From Planctobacterium marinum (GTDB taxonomy: Bacteria; Pseudomonadota; Gammaproteobacteria; Enterobacterales; Alteromonadaceae), in the NCBI RefSeq assembly GCF_036322805.1, contig NZ_AP027272.1:1426001-1490000 (forward strand): a DNA stretch of 64,000 bases, in the 5' to 3' direction. A program made the position numbers and the translations under genes. This document shows positions 44,468-53,449 of this stretch, piece after piece (within the stretch, counting starts at the first letter, position 1; every line of letters starts with the position of its first letter). Under the pieces are notes generated by a model. The model saw nothing but the letters and a program-made list of their open reading frames with translations, was not told the DNA's origin and made no database searches.

Positions 44468-44968
44468 ATGCAACTTCGTACCGCCACACTCGATGATCTG
44501 GAAACACTGCAATGGTGGCATCAGCAAGCACATGTGGTAGATGCGGGCTCAGATGTTAATTACAACTGGGAGAGAGAGTTAAGTCGCCAACCGGAATGGC
44601 GAGAACAGCTGATGGCTGAAGTCGATGGCCGGGCAGTTGGATTCGTGCAAATTTACGATCCTTACGATGATGAAGCGCATCGCTGGGGTAATGTCACCAG
44701 AAAATTGCGAGCCATCGAAGTCTGGATAGGTGATGCAGAAAACCTCAATAAAGGCTACGGAACTATAATTATGCAACTGGCGATGGCGCGTTGTTTCGAC
44801 AACCCTGATGTACACGCGCTGCTGGTGGACCCGCTGGCAAACAACCGCAAAGCGCAACGCTTTTACGCCCGTCTCGGTTTTAAGTTTATCGAAACCAAAA
44901 CCATCGAGAACGAAAGTTGTTATGTACTAAAAATTACTCGCGAGCAATATCAAAAAATGGCAGTCTGA
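44468..44968 (+). CDS. GNAT acetyltransferase, AAC(6')-like
   Basis: 166-residue GNAT acetyltransferase. It resembles the AAC(6')/Acetyltransf_8 group: VWIGDAENLNKGYGTIIMQLAMARCF covers the acetyl-CoA site, and ALLVDPLANNRKAQRFYARLGFKFIE the C-terminal strand-helix. Family members acetylate aminoglycosides or other amines; the native substrate here cannot be told, and resistance should not be assumed. It begins 75 bases after the small hypothetical gene and is followed by ybaK. Confidence 0.85.
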   Translation: MQLRTATLDDLETLQWWHQQAHVVDAGSDVNYNWERELSRQPEWREQLMAEVDGRAVGFVQIYDPYDDEAHRWGNVTRKLRAIEVWIGDAENLNKGYGTIIMQLAMARCFDNPDVHALLVDPLANNRKAQRFYARLGFKFIETKTIENESCYVLKITREQYQKMAV

Positions 44969-45001
44969 TAAATACGAGGAATTAAGCAACTAAGGACAGC
45001 C

Positions 45002-45469
45002 ATGACTCCCGCCATTAAACTCGCTCAAAAAGCTAAAATTAACTATCGGGTGCATCAGTATCAGCATGATGCCAGCGCTGAATCCTATGGCACTGAAGCG
45101 GCTGAAAAACTCGGCATTCAACAAGAGCAGGTATTTAAAACTCTGGTGGTTGCGATAGATAGTAGCACGCTTGTTGTCGCGGTTATCCCGGTTTCAGCCA
45201 TGCTCAGCATGAAGCAGGTTGCCAAAGCCTGTGGTGGCAAAAAGGCCGCAATGGCTGAACAATCTCAGGTGGAGCGTTCTACCGGTTATGTGTTGGGGGG
45301 CGTAAGTCCACTGGGGCAAAAAAAACGTCTTAAAACCCTGATCGATAGCTCAGCGCAAAGTCATGACACTATTTTTGTGAGTGCCGGTAAACGCGGTCTG
45401 GAAATCGAGCTGACACCTGCTGATTTAGCTTCGTTGCTCAGCGCCAAGTTCGAAGAACTGCAGCACTAA
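45002..45469 (+). CDS. ybaK: Cys-tRNA(Pro) deacylase YbaK/EbsC
   Basis: Trans-editing enzyme that hydrolyses Cys-tRNA(Pro) made in error by prolyl-tRNA synthetase. 155 residues. YbaK features: INYRVHQYQHDASAESYGTEAAEKLGI, QVFKTLVVAID with the catalytic lysine, and VLGGVSPLGQKKRLKTLIDSSA. Follows the GNAT gene by 33 bases. Confidence 0.92.
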   Translation: MTPAIKLAQKAKINYRVHQYQHDASAESYGTEAAEKLGIQQEQVFKTLVVAIDSSTLVVAVIPVSAMLSMKQVAKACGGKKAAMAEQSQVERSTGYVLGGVSPLGQKKRLKTLIDSSAQSHDTIFVSAGKRGLEIELTPADLASLLSAKFEELQH

Positions 45470-45581
45470 AAATAGTTTCAGTGTATGTCGTTGGTCGAAA
45501 AATGTCGGACGCTGACCGATTGCGACTTTGCTTTAACTTCCCGCTTGTGTAAAAACAGCACAAACACAGTGGAGCAGATGT

Positions 45582-46556
45582 ATGCGCAACGGAATTCTTT
45601 TCATTCTTTTCTCACTTTTGACACAGTTTAGTCTGGCAGAGCCTGTACTTAAGATCTCTGGGGAAGGTGCCGGGCAATTTCAAAGCTGGTGGTGGCAAGC
45701 AAAACAACCTCAGGCGGAAACCGTTATTTTATTATCTGGTCCAAATGACCACTGGAACTCCGATGCAGCATGGTGGTTAACGCTGGCTCCTATGCTACAA
45801 AAACACACACACGTGGTGGCCATCGAACGCCCGGTTATTGGCTTGAATTTGGAAGCGCCGCAACTAGGGTATGTGGCCTTCGCTAAGCAGGTTAAGCAAG
45901 TGATAACAGAGCAGGGGATTGATGATTTCTCTATTGTCGCATTTGCTTCTTCTAACATGACGGTATTGCAACTGCTAAATCAATATCCGGAATTGTCCCC
46001 ACGGAAAGTGATATTGATTGACCCGGATGTACTGACTGAATTTTCCGTGAGTCGTTATCAAGCCGATGCCCAGCCTTTTAAAGACAAACAAAAGCAGTAT
46101 CAAGAATATTTGCAGTCAGGTAAATACATCGCACGAGTGCAACAGAAAAATGCCGCGGAGCTGGAACATATCAAGAAACTAGCTCCCGAGTTCAACGATG
46201 AGCAACGTCACTGGCTGCAGGATATCTTTTCGGCTCGGGAGAAGATCCCTAATCAAGTGAATTTGTTTAGCGAGATTGCCGTATACGGTGAGGATTTGGC
46301 TAGGGCCAAACAGCTAGGCTGGCCAGACGAGCTACCAATGATGATCATTGATACCGATTTTGAACAAGGCTATATCAACCGCAATGACGATGCACAAGCT
46401 ATCGAAGGTCTGCAAAAATGGCGTAAAGACGCATGGAAACACTATAAATCTCTGACTCAAGGCGAACACAAAAAGCTGATTTCGCTGGAGAGCCAGGAAC
46501 ACCTGATTATGATTGAACAACCAGAGCTGATTATTAAACTGCTGATTAAGTCTTAA
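45582..46556 (+). CDS. DUF3530-like alpha/beta-hydrolase-fold exported protein
   Basis: 324-residue exported protein. A signal peptide (NGILFILFSLLTQFSLA) is followed by an alpha/beta-hydrolase-like fold: VILLSGPNDHWNSDAAWWLTLAPML (oxyanion-side strand) and VVAIERPVIGL. The nucleophile-elbow position reads IVAFASSNMTVLQ, where the usual GxSxG has lost both glycines. A late histidine in QEHLIMIEQPE could complete a triad. It resembles DUF3530 proteins of marine gammaproteobacteria; function unknown. Own upstream region of 112 bp. Confidence 0.65.
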   Translation: MRNGILFILFSLLTQFSLAEPVLKISGEGAGQFQSWWWQAKQPQAETVILLSGPNDHWNSDAAWWLTLAPMLQKHTHVVAIERPVIGLNLEAPQLGYVAFAKQVKQVITEQGIDDFSIVAFASSNMTVLQLLNQYPELSPRKVILIDPDVLTEFSVSRYQADAQPFKDKQKQYQEYLQSGKYIARVQQKNAAELEHIKKLAPEFNDEQRHWLQDIFSAREKIPNQVNLFSEIAVYGEDLARAKQLGWPDELPMMIIDTDFEQGYINRNDDAQAIEGLQKWRKDAWKHYKSLTQGEHKKLISLESQEHLIMIEQPELIIKLLIKS

Positions 46557-46626
46557 AGGCGAAGGTCATTAGCAGAAGCAATGATAGTTTTCTTTGCAAT
46601 ATAAAAATCCAGCTGTTGTTTATCCA

Positions 46627-48171
46627 TCAAGTGGGCTCAGCTTCAGTCGTTCCATATTGCGAGCTGGATTTAATACTCAGATACAGGTTAAGAATACTCT
46701 GTTTGCGATTGTAATTAGCCTGCAAATCAGATAGCTGAGAATCCAATAAATGCTTTATCGCTTCTTTGTAAATAATCGAGATTGTACCATCTTGTTTTGG
46801 TGATACTCGCTCAGCCAGATAAGTTAACTTGGGGAAGCCCGCAATTTTTGCACTGATGGTCACCAGTATTTCGTCGGTGTTTTCAGAAGGGGAGGCTGTG
46901 ATATGCAGAATATCGCTGTAAACGATTTCCACAATCAGAGATTTACAAATAAACATAAATAAGCTGTTGAATAATATTGGGTTTGCCTGGAACGACAACA
47001 GCTCTTGCTCTTCAAATTCAATAGTAATATCACGCTCGGCTAACTCTTTTGCAAATATCGTTCGCGCAGTAGCAATTGTATTAGCCATACGCATTCCTTC
47101 TTTGGTGGGAACAACGATGTTTGAATCTTGAGAAGCCATAGCATTAAGCGCATCTGTGTAACTATCAATCGTTATTGCGTCTGATTTTATTTCTTTCGCC
47201 AGGTTAGCTACAAACTGAGAGCCTTTGGATTTGCTCGTTAATTGCTCGCTTAGAGAATTTATATTTGAGGCTCGCTGTTTGACGGAGCCTGTAAGTAGAG
47301 ACTGCAGTTCTGTGTTCTGTCTTTTTTTAAGTTCTGCTTTTCTGACTGTACGATTGATGTGCAGCATGGCTTGTTTTAATTTCGACATCATCTCTATGTT
47401 GGTGACTAAATCTTCAGCATAGATAACGGGATTGACCACATGCTTTATTCCCAACTTTTTAATACTGTCGCGATGTAACTTATTGGTGTTATCAGATAAC
47501 AGAATGATATCCACCTGACCTAACTGCACCAGTTTTAATAGTGATTGCATGTCTTCTCGATTATGTGATGCCCCCGATTCATCAATAATAACCACATCAA
47601 ATTGCTTGTCTTTTTTGATTGCAACAATGGCATTGGCAAGCGTTGTTGTACATTCCACTTCTAGGTGCTGTAAAACTGACAAACTGACGCGCTGCCAGTC
47701 TTTATTCTCGACACATAAAACGACTTTGGAGGTAAATTCGGTGGCATCTTCTGGCTGCACTTTTCGAATCCTTTTGGGATTTGCAGACGATGAGGCCATG
47801 GCGTGTTGTACTTTCTCTTCGAAAAGCTCCAACGTAAAAGGTTTAACGATATATTCTGTAATTCCCAGTGCAATAGCTTGCTCAACATCGGCATGGTCGA
47901 TAATGCCCGACACCATAACGATAGGGACTTCGGTTGAGCGTGGAGAGTTTCGAATATGATGAATGAGGTTCAGCATATCATTGGATTTGTCGTACCAGTC
48001 ACAAATCACCAGTGTAAAGTGTATTGTTTCCAATTTTTCCAGGGCTGAATTGGCATCAATTACCCGAACAATATTATCGAAGCGCAACTCATGCAGTAGT
48101 GTCACGATAACACTCATCATCATGCCACTTTTTTCTACTACTAAAACCGGTCCTGGATTAACTATTTGCAT
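46627..48171 (-). CDS. Double-receiver response-regulator-like protein
   Basis: 514 residues. REC1 (about 8-125) keeps the phosphoacceptor Asp58 (LVICDWYD), Ser88 and Lys110 (IVKPF), so it may be phosphorylated. REC2 (about 148-265) has IIDESG at the phosphoacceptor place but a poorly conserved surround and lacks the lysine, suggesting a pseudo-receiver. A coiled stretch (about 270-330) leads to a C-terminal region (about 380-500) that faintly resembles a histidine-kinase ATPase domain without clear N, G1 or G2 boxes. No DNA-binding domain. Divergent from the hemerythrin gene. Confidence 0.7.
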   Translation of the reverse strand: MQIVNPGPVLVVEKSGMMMSVIVTLLHELRFDNIVRVIDANSALEKLETIHFTLVICDWYDKSNDMLNLIHHIRNSPRSTEVPIVMVSGIIDHADVEQAIALGITEYIVKPFTLELFEEKVQHAMASSSANPKRIRKVQPEDATEFTSKVVLCVENKDWQRVSLSVLQHLEVECTTTLANAIVAIKKDKQFDVVIIDESGASHNREDMQSLLKLVQLGQVDIILLSDNTNKLHRDSIKKLGIKHVVNPVIYAEDLVTNIEMMSKLKQAMLHINRTVRKAELKKRQNTELQSLLTGSVKQRASNINSLSEQLTSKSKGSQFVANLAKEIKSDAITIDSYTDALNAMASQDSNIVVPTKEGMRMANTIATARTIFAKELAERDITIEFEEQELLSFQANPILFNSLFMFICKSLIVEIVYSDILHITASPSENTDEILVTISAKIAGFPKLTYLAERVSPKQDGTISIIYKEAIKHLLDSQLSDLQANYNRKQSILNLYLSIKSSSQYGTTEAEPT

Positions 48172-48266
48172 GCGATTTCCCTGCTAGTTTTTTAGCGATA
48201 ATTGCTATGTCGAAAATTACTTTCTATGGTTATAGCAGTAAATACTGAGTTTTGGGGAATGAAACA

Positions 48267-48710
48267 GTGCATACCTATAAGTGGCAGGACAAATTTTACG
48301 TTGGTGTTGAAGGTATAGACCTTGAACACAAGAATTTATTGACCTGTTTAAACAAGTTAATTGTTGCTCAGCACCTCGACAAATCCATCGTGTTGAAACT
48401 GGCTGATGAGGTAATACTGTATGCACAGTTTCACTTTTTAAGTGAAGAAAATTTGATGTACTTACTCCATTCCCGCGATTTAGAGGCCCATTGTCAGGAA
48501 CATAAAACGGTGATCAAAACCTTGCAAAATAAGCGGGGCCACCTGGAAGAGTCCATCAATCACCTTCAGGATTTTGCAGAGTATCTTGTGCATTGGTTTG
48601 TGGAGCACACCCAAACCACGGATCGGCAATTTGCTGATTACATCAATCATTGCCAGGCCGAAAAGGATACGCCTGAATATCTTATCAAGTCTCTGGAAGT
48701 CGCGGTTTGA
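48267..48710 (+). CDS. Bacteriohemerythrin
   Basis: Oxygen-binding di-iron protein of 147 residues. All ligands are in place: His21 (DLEHKN), His56 and Glu60 (FHFLSE), His75 and His79 (HCQEH), His114 and Asp119 (EHTQTTD). Such proteins sense or deliver oxygen and often sit near chemotaxis or cyclic-di-GMP genes, as here. The GTG at 48267 is chosen because GGGG at 48254-48257 is spaced for it; the TTG at 48252 has none. Confidence 0.88.
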   Translation: MHTYKWQDKFYVGVEGIDLEHKNLLTCLNKLIVAQHLDKSIVLKLADEVILYAQFHFLSEENLMYLLHSRDLEAHCQEHKTVIKTLQNKRGHLEESINHLQDFAEYLVHWFVEHTQTTDRQFADYINHCQAEKDTPEYLIKSLEVAV

Positions 48711-48800
48711 GCCGGAAACTTTACTTTTTAGCAGACTCAACCATAGTAAAAGTATCTAACATATTTTCAAACCTATCCAAGGATATCAAAGGGATTCACT

Positions 48801-49949
48801 ATCGACACTTCAGCACTGCACCAAAGTCAATTTTATCGGGATTTTCTGGCAAGGGATTACCTCTATAAACGCGATGTTTTAGCCAACTTTCTTGATGTTG
48901 TGACAGATTTGTCGCAAAGCGAAATAGGATATCTCCACCTGGTGGATGAAGCGCGGCAAGAAATCGAATTGGCAGTGTGGAGTGGCAAGGTGTTTGAGCG
49001 ATGCACCACGGCCTACGCTTCTCATTACCCCGTATCTGATGCGGGGATCTGGGCGGAGAGCATTCGCCAACGGCGCCCGGTGGTGCACAACGATTATGCT
49101 GGTATGGCCCCCCATTTAAAAAACGGACTCCCTGAAGGGCATTTCCCAGTGACTCGCCATCTCGGCATACCCGTAATGCCAGCGAGTAAAATCGTCGCTG
49201 TTTTAGGCGTTGGTAATCGCAGCACACCTTATTCGGAAGCTGAAATCGAAGAACTTAGCCTTTTTATTAACAGTGCCTGGAGCGCAGTAGGGCTCAAGAT
49301 TAATGATATTGAGCAACGCGAACTGGATCGCTTGCTAAAGTATAATGCCATTCAACCTGAAACTACGCTGCTCAAAGTGATTGCCGCCATGTCGGATGCT
49401 CTGGAGTTACGAGATGAATACACTTCGGCTCATCAGCGCAATGTGTCGCTGATAAGTCATAAAATAGCTTCGGTACTGGATTTAAATGAACGGCAAGTGG
49501 AGGGGGTAACGTTAGGGGCGTTGGTGCATGATATCGGGAAAATCGGCATTCCTGCTGAGATTTTAAATAAGATGAAACCCCTTAATGGGGCAGAGTATCA
49601 ATTGATTAAAGAACACCCCTCTGATGGTGCCAATCTATTTAAAAATATTGATTTGCCTATTCCTCTGGCGCAAATGATTGAACAGCATCACGAGCGATTA
49701 GACGGTAGTGGTTATCCCAATCGGTTAAAGGGAGATGATATATGCATAGAAGCGAGAATTATCGCCGTGGCAGACACCTTTGACGCCATGGCATCAGACA
49801 GACCTTACCGATACTCACCCGGCAGGCAAGCCGCCATCGAGGAGCTGCGCAGTAACAGAAATGTCAAGTATGACGCTTATGTTGTGGACCGCTTTCTGGA
49901 GCTTTTAGACACTGATCCCGATTTAAAACCCGGAGCCATATACAAATAA
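48801..49949 (+). CDS. GAF-HD-GYP cyclic-di-GMP phosphodiesterase (start uncertain)
   Basis: A cyclic-di-GMP phosphodiesterase. The N-terminal GAF domain (IGYLHLVDEARQEIELAVWSG ... HLGIPVMPASKIVAVLGVGN) is followed by an HD-GYP domain with all signature residues: HDIGKIGIP, EHPSDGANLF and HHERLDGSGYP, indicating an active enzyme. The first standard start codon is GTG 48900, but it falls inside the GAF first helix. The frame is open and protein-like back to 48750 (TSALHQSQFYRDFLARDYLYKR...). AAAGGG at 48788-48793 lies 7 bases before an ATC at 48801, so a rare start codon there is suggested. Confidence 0.85.
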   Translation: MDTSALHQSQFYRDFLARDYLYKRDVLANFLDVVTDLSQSEIGYLHLVDEARQEIELAVWSGKVFERCTTAYASHYPVSDAGIWAESIRQRRPVVHNDYAGMAPHLKNGLPEGHFPVTRHLGIPVMPASKIVAVLGVGNRSTPYSEAEIEELSLFINSAWSAVGLKINDIEQRELDRLLKYNAIQPETTLLKVIAAMSDALELRDEYTSAHQRNVSLISHKIASVLDLNERQVEGVTLGALVHDIGKIGIPAEILNKMKPLNGAEYQLIKEHPSDGANLFKNIDLPIPLAQMIEQHHERLDGSGYPNRLKGDDICIEARIIAVADTFDAMASDRPYRYSPGRQAAIEELRSNRNVKYDAYVVDRFLELLDTDPDLKPGAIYK

Positions 49950-50139
49950 ATACTACATCATTAGCAGCCAGCAGATCTTATTTATTGACCAAAAACTATA
50001 ATTGAATGTTACATATATCATCTGGCGTCAGCTTGGCTGTGATTTACAATAAGCGCGCTGGATTTTAAGATCATGTTTACCTGAATTGGTCAAAACGCAT
50101 TTGTTTTCCATATTGTGCAATAAGTTGTAAGGAGTCGAT

Positions 50140-52701
50140 ATGTACAAATACAAGGAAGGGTTAACCAGGGGAATATTGCCAGAACTGCTGCTGGAAAACA
50201 AAGATGTGATTCTACAAGAGCTGCGCAGTCTTGATGAGCAATTCTGTTTTGATCTGTTATTCGTTGCCTCAATTTCTGCGGATTTTACTTCAGCACAATC
50301 TCACATCACCTTATCGAAAGGCAAGCTGGTTCAAAACTTTCAATATGCACTGGCAGGCTCTCCCTGCGAACAAGTACTTGATCACAAGCTTTGTACTTTG
50401 GCTCAAGGAGCAAGTGCTTTGTTTCCTGACGACAAGGCGCTGGAAGAATTGAAGATTGAGGCTTATGTTGCTGTGCCTATTTTTGATGACTTGAACAAGT
50501 ACATTGGCATTTTGGTGGGCCTGTATCGACAACCTCAACCTGACATTGAAAAAAGTGTGTATGGTTTTCGTCTTTGCTCTCGTTTTATCACAGAGAAAGT
50601 AGGGCGTTGTTTTTTTGAACATAAAGCAGATGCTCAGTTACAGTTATTAAATGAAGTGGAGCGAATTTCTCTCACCGGAGCGTGGGAATACCATGTAGCG
50701 ACAGGCCATTTGTATTGGTCGCCAGAAACTTTCCATATTCATGATTTACCCGCAACAACCGCGTTAAGTACTGAACTCGCTATTTCTTTCTACAGTGACG
50801 AGTCTCGCGGAATTATCGAGTCGTTGTTTTCCCGTGCTTTAAATACAGGCGAACCCTACCATGTGGAGCTACAAATAAAATCCGCAACCGGAAAGCTAAA
50901 GTGGGTAAGAACATCAGGAAAAGTAGAGCAAGATGCTACAGGAAATGCTGTCCGGGTTTACGGCGCAATCGAGGATGTAACCCGCATTTATGAGTTGCTG
51001 GAAGAAAGTACTTATAAAAATACCCGGCTTGAGAGTATTCTCAACAACCTAAATGACGCGGTTATCACCATCAATGCCAACGGGATTATAGAGCACAGCA
51101 ATAAAGTGGCTTATGACATGTTTGGCTATGAAGAAGGGGAATTGCTTGGGCAATCAGTTGAGGCGTTAATGCCTGAGCCCTATGCTTCGATGCATGGCCA
51201 ATACATGAGCGCTTACGCAGAAACCGGGAAGGCGAAAATTATTGGAGTTGGCAGACAGTTACCCGGCTTGAGAAAAAATGGCGAAGTGTTTCAAATGGAG
51301 CTTTCTCTCACTCAGGGCAGCTGTGATGGTGAGATTGAATACATCGGGATCATAAGAGACATTAGCGAGCGCCTGAGAGCGCAAGATACCATCTACAAGA
51401 TGGCGTTTACCGATACCATGACGGGGTTGCGAAACAAGACCTGGTTTGAAAAAGAATGCAGAGATTTATTGACCCGTGCCCGTATCCAGTCGCACTTTAT
51501 TTATGCTGCCATTATAGACATAGACAAAATAGCGCAAGTCAATTTGCGTTTTGGGTTCAATGAAACCAATGAAATCATCAAGATGTTAGCGCAAAACTTA
51601 TCTGCCAAAACGCCTGATGGTACACATTTATACAAAAACGGCGCTGATTCCTTTTTGGTGCTAAATCTCAGTACCAAACCTCAATATGACTCCAAAGAAT
51701 TTGACCATGTTCAGTTGGAAGCCGCTTTGTTGCAGCCTGAAAATTATCAGGTGCAGTGGAAAGGGGAAAACTTGTCACTTAGTGCTTCACTTGGTAGTTG
51801 CATCTGTGATGCGCAAAGTCATTCTTTTGAATCACTATTAGATACCCTGGAGCACGCCATTGAACGAGCGAAGTGCAACAAGCCCTTTGGTCATTTCTTT
51901 GTGGATGAGGCGGGAATGTTGGCTTATGAAAGATCAAAGTTTATCAAATTGTCGCTAGACAGCGTTATTGAAGCCAATGAGCTAAGCGTTGTATTACAAC
52001 CGCAATTTGATGCGCAAGGTAAAGCCGTAGCCTCAGAGGCCTTGGTACGTTGGCTTTCGCCAAAATTGGGCTTCGTTAGTCCGGCGGATTTCATTCCGCT
52101 GGCTGAGGAAAGCGGTGCCATTATTAAAATCGGTGATTGGGTGATTGAGCAGGTATGTAAGGTACTCAGCGAACTGCAACAGCAGGGTATTACTACCAGT
52201 GTGTCTATCAACATTAGTGGCAAGCAGATAGTGGCCCCCGATTTTGAAAGTAAGCTGTTGGATACCATAAGCCGCTACGAGATACCGGCGTCCAGTATCA
52301 TGTTGGAACTTACAGAGACGACACTTATTTCTGATATCGAGTTAGTCAAAACCATTATGGATTCTCTTAGTAAAAAAGGGTTCAAGTTCTCCATTGATGA
52401 TTTTGGAACCGGCTATTCAAGCTTATCTTATTTAAAAGAGTTACCCATTCATGAATTGAAAATCGATAAGTACTTTGTCGACGATATATTGACCAGTTCT
52501 GCGGAATCTGCCGGAAAGATTGTCAGTTTGATACTGGATATGGCGAGAGTATTAAACGTCAATTGTGTTGCTGAAGGCGTTGAGGAAAAGGAGCAGGTGG
52601 CTTTTCTGCAAGAAAAGCACTGTGCTTTGTACCAAGGGTATTATTTTGCAAAACCTTTGGCGCAACAAGAATGGTTATCGTTAATGTGCGCCGGGGCATG
52701 A
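50140..52701 (+). CDS. GAF-PAS-PAS-GGDEF(degenerate)-EAL signalling protein
   Basis: 853-residue multidomain sensor. N-terminal GAF-like domain (about 20-165), two PAS domains (about 175-285 and 290-415; ILNNLNDAVITINANGIIEHSNKVAYDMFGYEEGELLGQ is classic), then a GGDEF domain whose signature is degraded to NGADSF (not catalytic). The C-terminal EAL domain keeps SEALVRW, ELTETTLI, DDFGTGYSSLSYLKELPIHELKIDKYF and EGVE, so it should hydrolyse cyclic-di-GMP. No membrane segment, so cytoplasmic. AAGGAG at 50129-50134 precedes ATG 50140. Confidence 0.92.
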   Translation: MYKYKEGLTRGILPELLLENKDVILQELRSLDEQFCFDLLFVASISADFTSAQSHITLSKGKLVQNFQYALAGSPCEQVLDHKLCTLAQGASALFPDDKALEELKIEAYVAVPIFDDLNKYIGILVGLYRQPQPDIEKSVYGFRLCSRFITEKVGRCFFEHKADAQLQLLNEVERISLTGAWEYHVATGHLYWSPETFHIHDLPATTALSTELAISFYSDESRGIIESLFSRALNTGEPYHVELQIKSATGKLKWVRTSGKVEQDATGNAVRVYGAIEDVTRIYELLEESTYKNTRLESILNNLNDAVITINANGIIEHSNKVAYDMFGYEEGELLGQSVEALMPEPYASMHGQYMSAYAETGKAKIIGVGRQLPGLRKNGEVFQMELSLTQGSCDGEIEYIGIIRDISERLRAQDTIYKMAFTDTMTGLRNKTWFEKECRDLLTRARIQSHFIYAAIIDIDKIAQVNLRFGFNETNEIIKMLAQNLSAKTPDGTHLYKNGADSFLVLNLSTKPQYDSKEFDHVQLEAALLQPENYQVQWKGENLSLSASLGSCICDAQSHSFESLLDTLEHAIERAKCNKPFGHFFVDEAGMLAYERSKFIKLSLDSVIEANELSVVLQPQFDAQGKAVASEALVRWLSPKLGFVSPADFIPLAEESGAIIKIGDWVIEQVCKVLSELQQQGITTSVSINISGKQIVAPDFESKLLDTISRYEIPASSIMLELTETTLISDIELVKTIMDSLSKKGFKFSIDDFGTGYSSLSYLKELPIHELKIDKYFVDDILTSSAESAGKIVSLILDMARVLNVNCVAEGVEEKEQVAFLQEKHCALYQGYYFAKPLAQQEWLSLMCAGA

Positions 52702-52746
52702 ATAAGGTTATTTCGCGATTGACCTTTTAACAATCCAAGCTGCACA

Positions 52747-52899
52747 TTACGATTTTGGGGCTGGCTGAGTGTTTTTATGCTCAAACAGGTATTTTTCCCA
52801 AGAGTTGGGCTGAATGTTGAACTTTGCTAATGTTTCTACAGACAGATAATTGAGTGCATCTTCAACCGAATGATGGAGGTAGGGCACCAAATTAGACAT
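52747..52899 (-). CDS. Small protein (50 aa), coupled to the upstream exported protein gene
   Basis: A 50-codon frame (MSNLVPYLHHSVEDALNYL ... NTQPAPKS) whose ATG overlaps the stop codon of the preceding gene by 8 bases (ATGTCTAA). This overlap and the protein-like composition (amphipathic helix in the middle) suggest a real, translationally coupled gene. No recognised family. Confidence 0.5.
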   Translation of the reverse strand: MSNLVPYLHHSVEDALNYLSVETLAKFNIQPNSWEKYLFEHKNTQPAPKS

Positions 52900-53260
52900 G
52901 ATGGTTTTTAACCTCTACCCTGTAATCCCCGCCAGAAGAGCCATGCTCCACTTTAAAATGGTAAATTTCATTAGAGAAGGTTTCCGACTGACCATCCCAA
53001 AACTCTAAAATGTAGCGCATTTGTGCTTGTTCAAACTCGTTCAATCTATTGATATCAACAGAAAGTGGTATGACAGTACTTATCACTTCACCATATCTAA
53101 GCTGATAATACATGCGCTGCGCCCAATAAACGCTATCTTCGATTGGCTTTAAACTGTCTATATTGTGCACCGGAAAACTAAATATTTTCTTATCGGCCGC
53201 CCATGCGCTTAGATGAAAACACAGCAAAAGGCACACTGTTATCAGTTTGATTTTTGGCAT
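52892..53260 (-). CDS. Exported hypothetical protein
   Basis: A 122-residue protein with a signal peptide (PKIKLITVCLLLCFHLSAWAA) and a mature part rich in aromatic residues (MYYQLRYGEVISTVIPLSVDINRL ... HGSSGGDYRVEVKNHHV). ATG 53260 is chosen; ATG 53278 and ATG 53293 are in frame but would put charged residues before the signal sequence. It shares its end with the start of the small gene at 52747-52899. No recognised family; periplasmic location is inferred. Confidence 0.6.
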   Translation of the reverse strand: MPKIKLITVCLLLCFHLSAWAADKKIFSFPVHNIDSLKPIEDSVYWAQRMYYQLRYGEVISTVIPLSVDINRLNEFEQAQMRYILEFWDGQSETFSNEIYHFKVEHGSSGGDYRVEVKNHHV

Positions 53261-53449
53261 TTTAGTATTCACTTCCATGTTGGTTTTGATCAAAAAAGTG
53301 GATTAAGTGAGTAGTGTGGTATGAGTGTAAAATATTCTTACCTTTGATATCGATAGATATCGAATCGACAAAAAAGTTAAACATTTGTTTTTTCTTCTAT
53401 TGTTATTGCCCTTTCGGCTTCCCGGGTCCCGTTGTAACATATAAAAAGA

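Noticed and set aside
47549-47959. 136-aa plus-strand frame opposite the double-receiver gene
   Set aside because: Antisense to conserved receiver-domain coding sequence; composition is rich in Ser/Cys/Thr without domain features.
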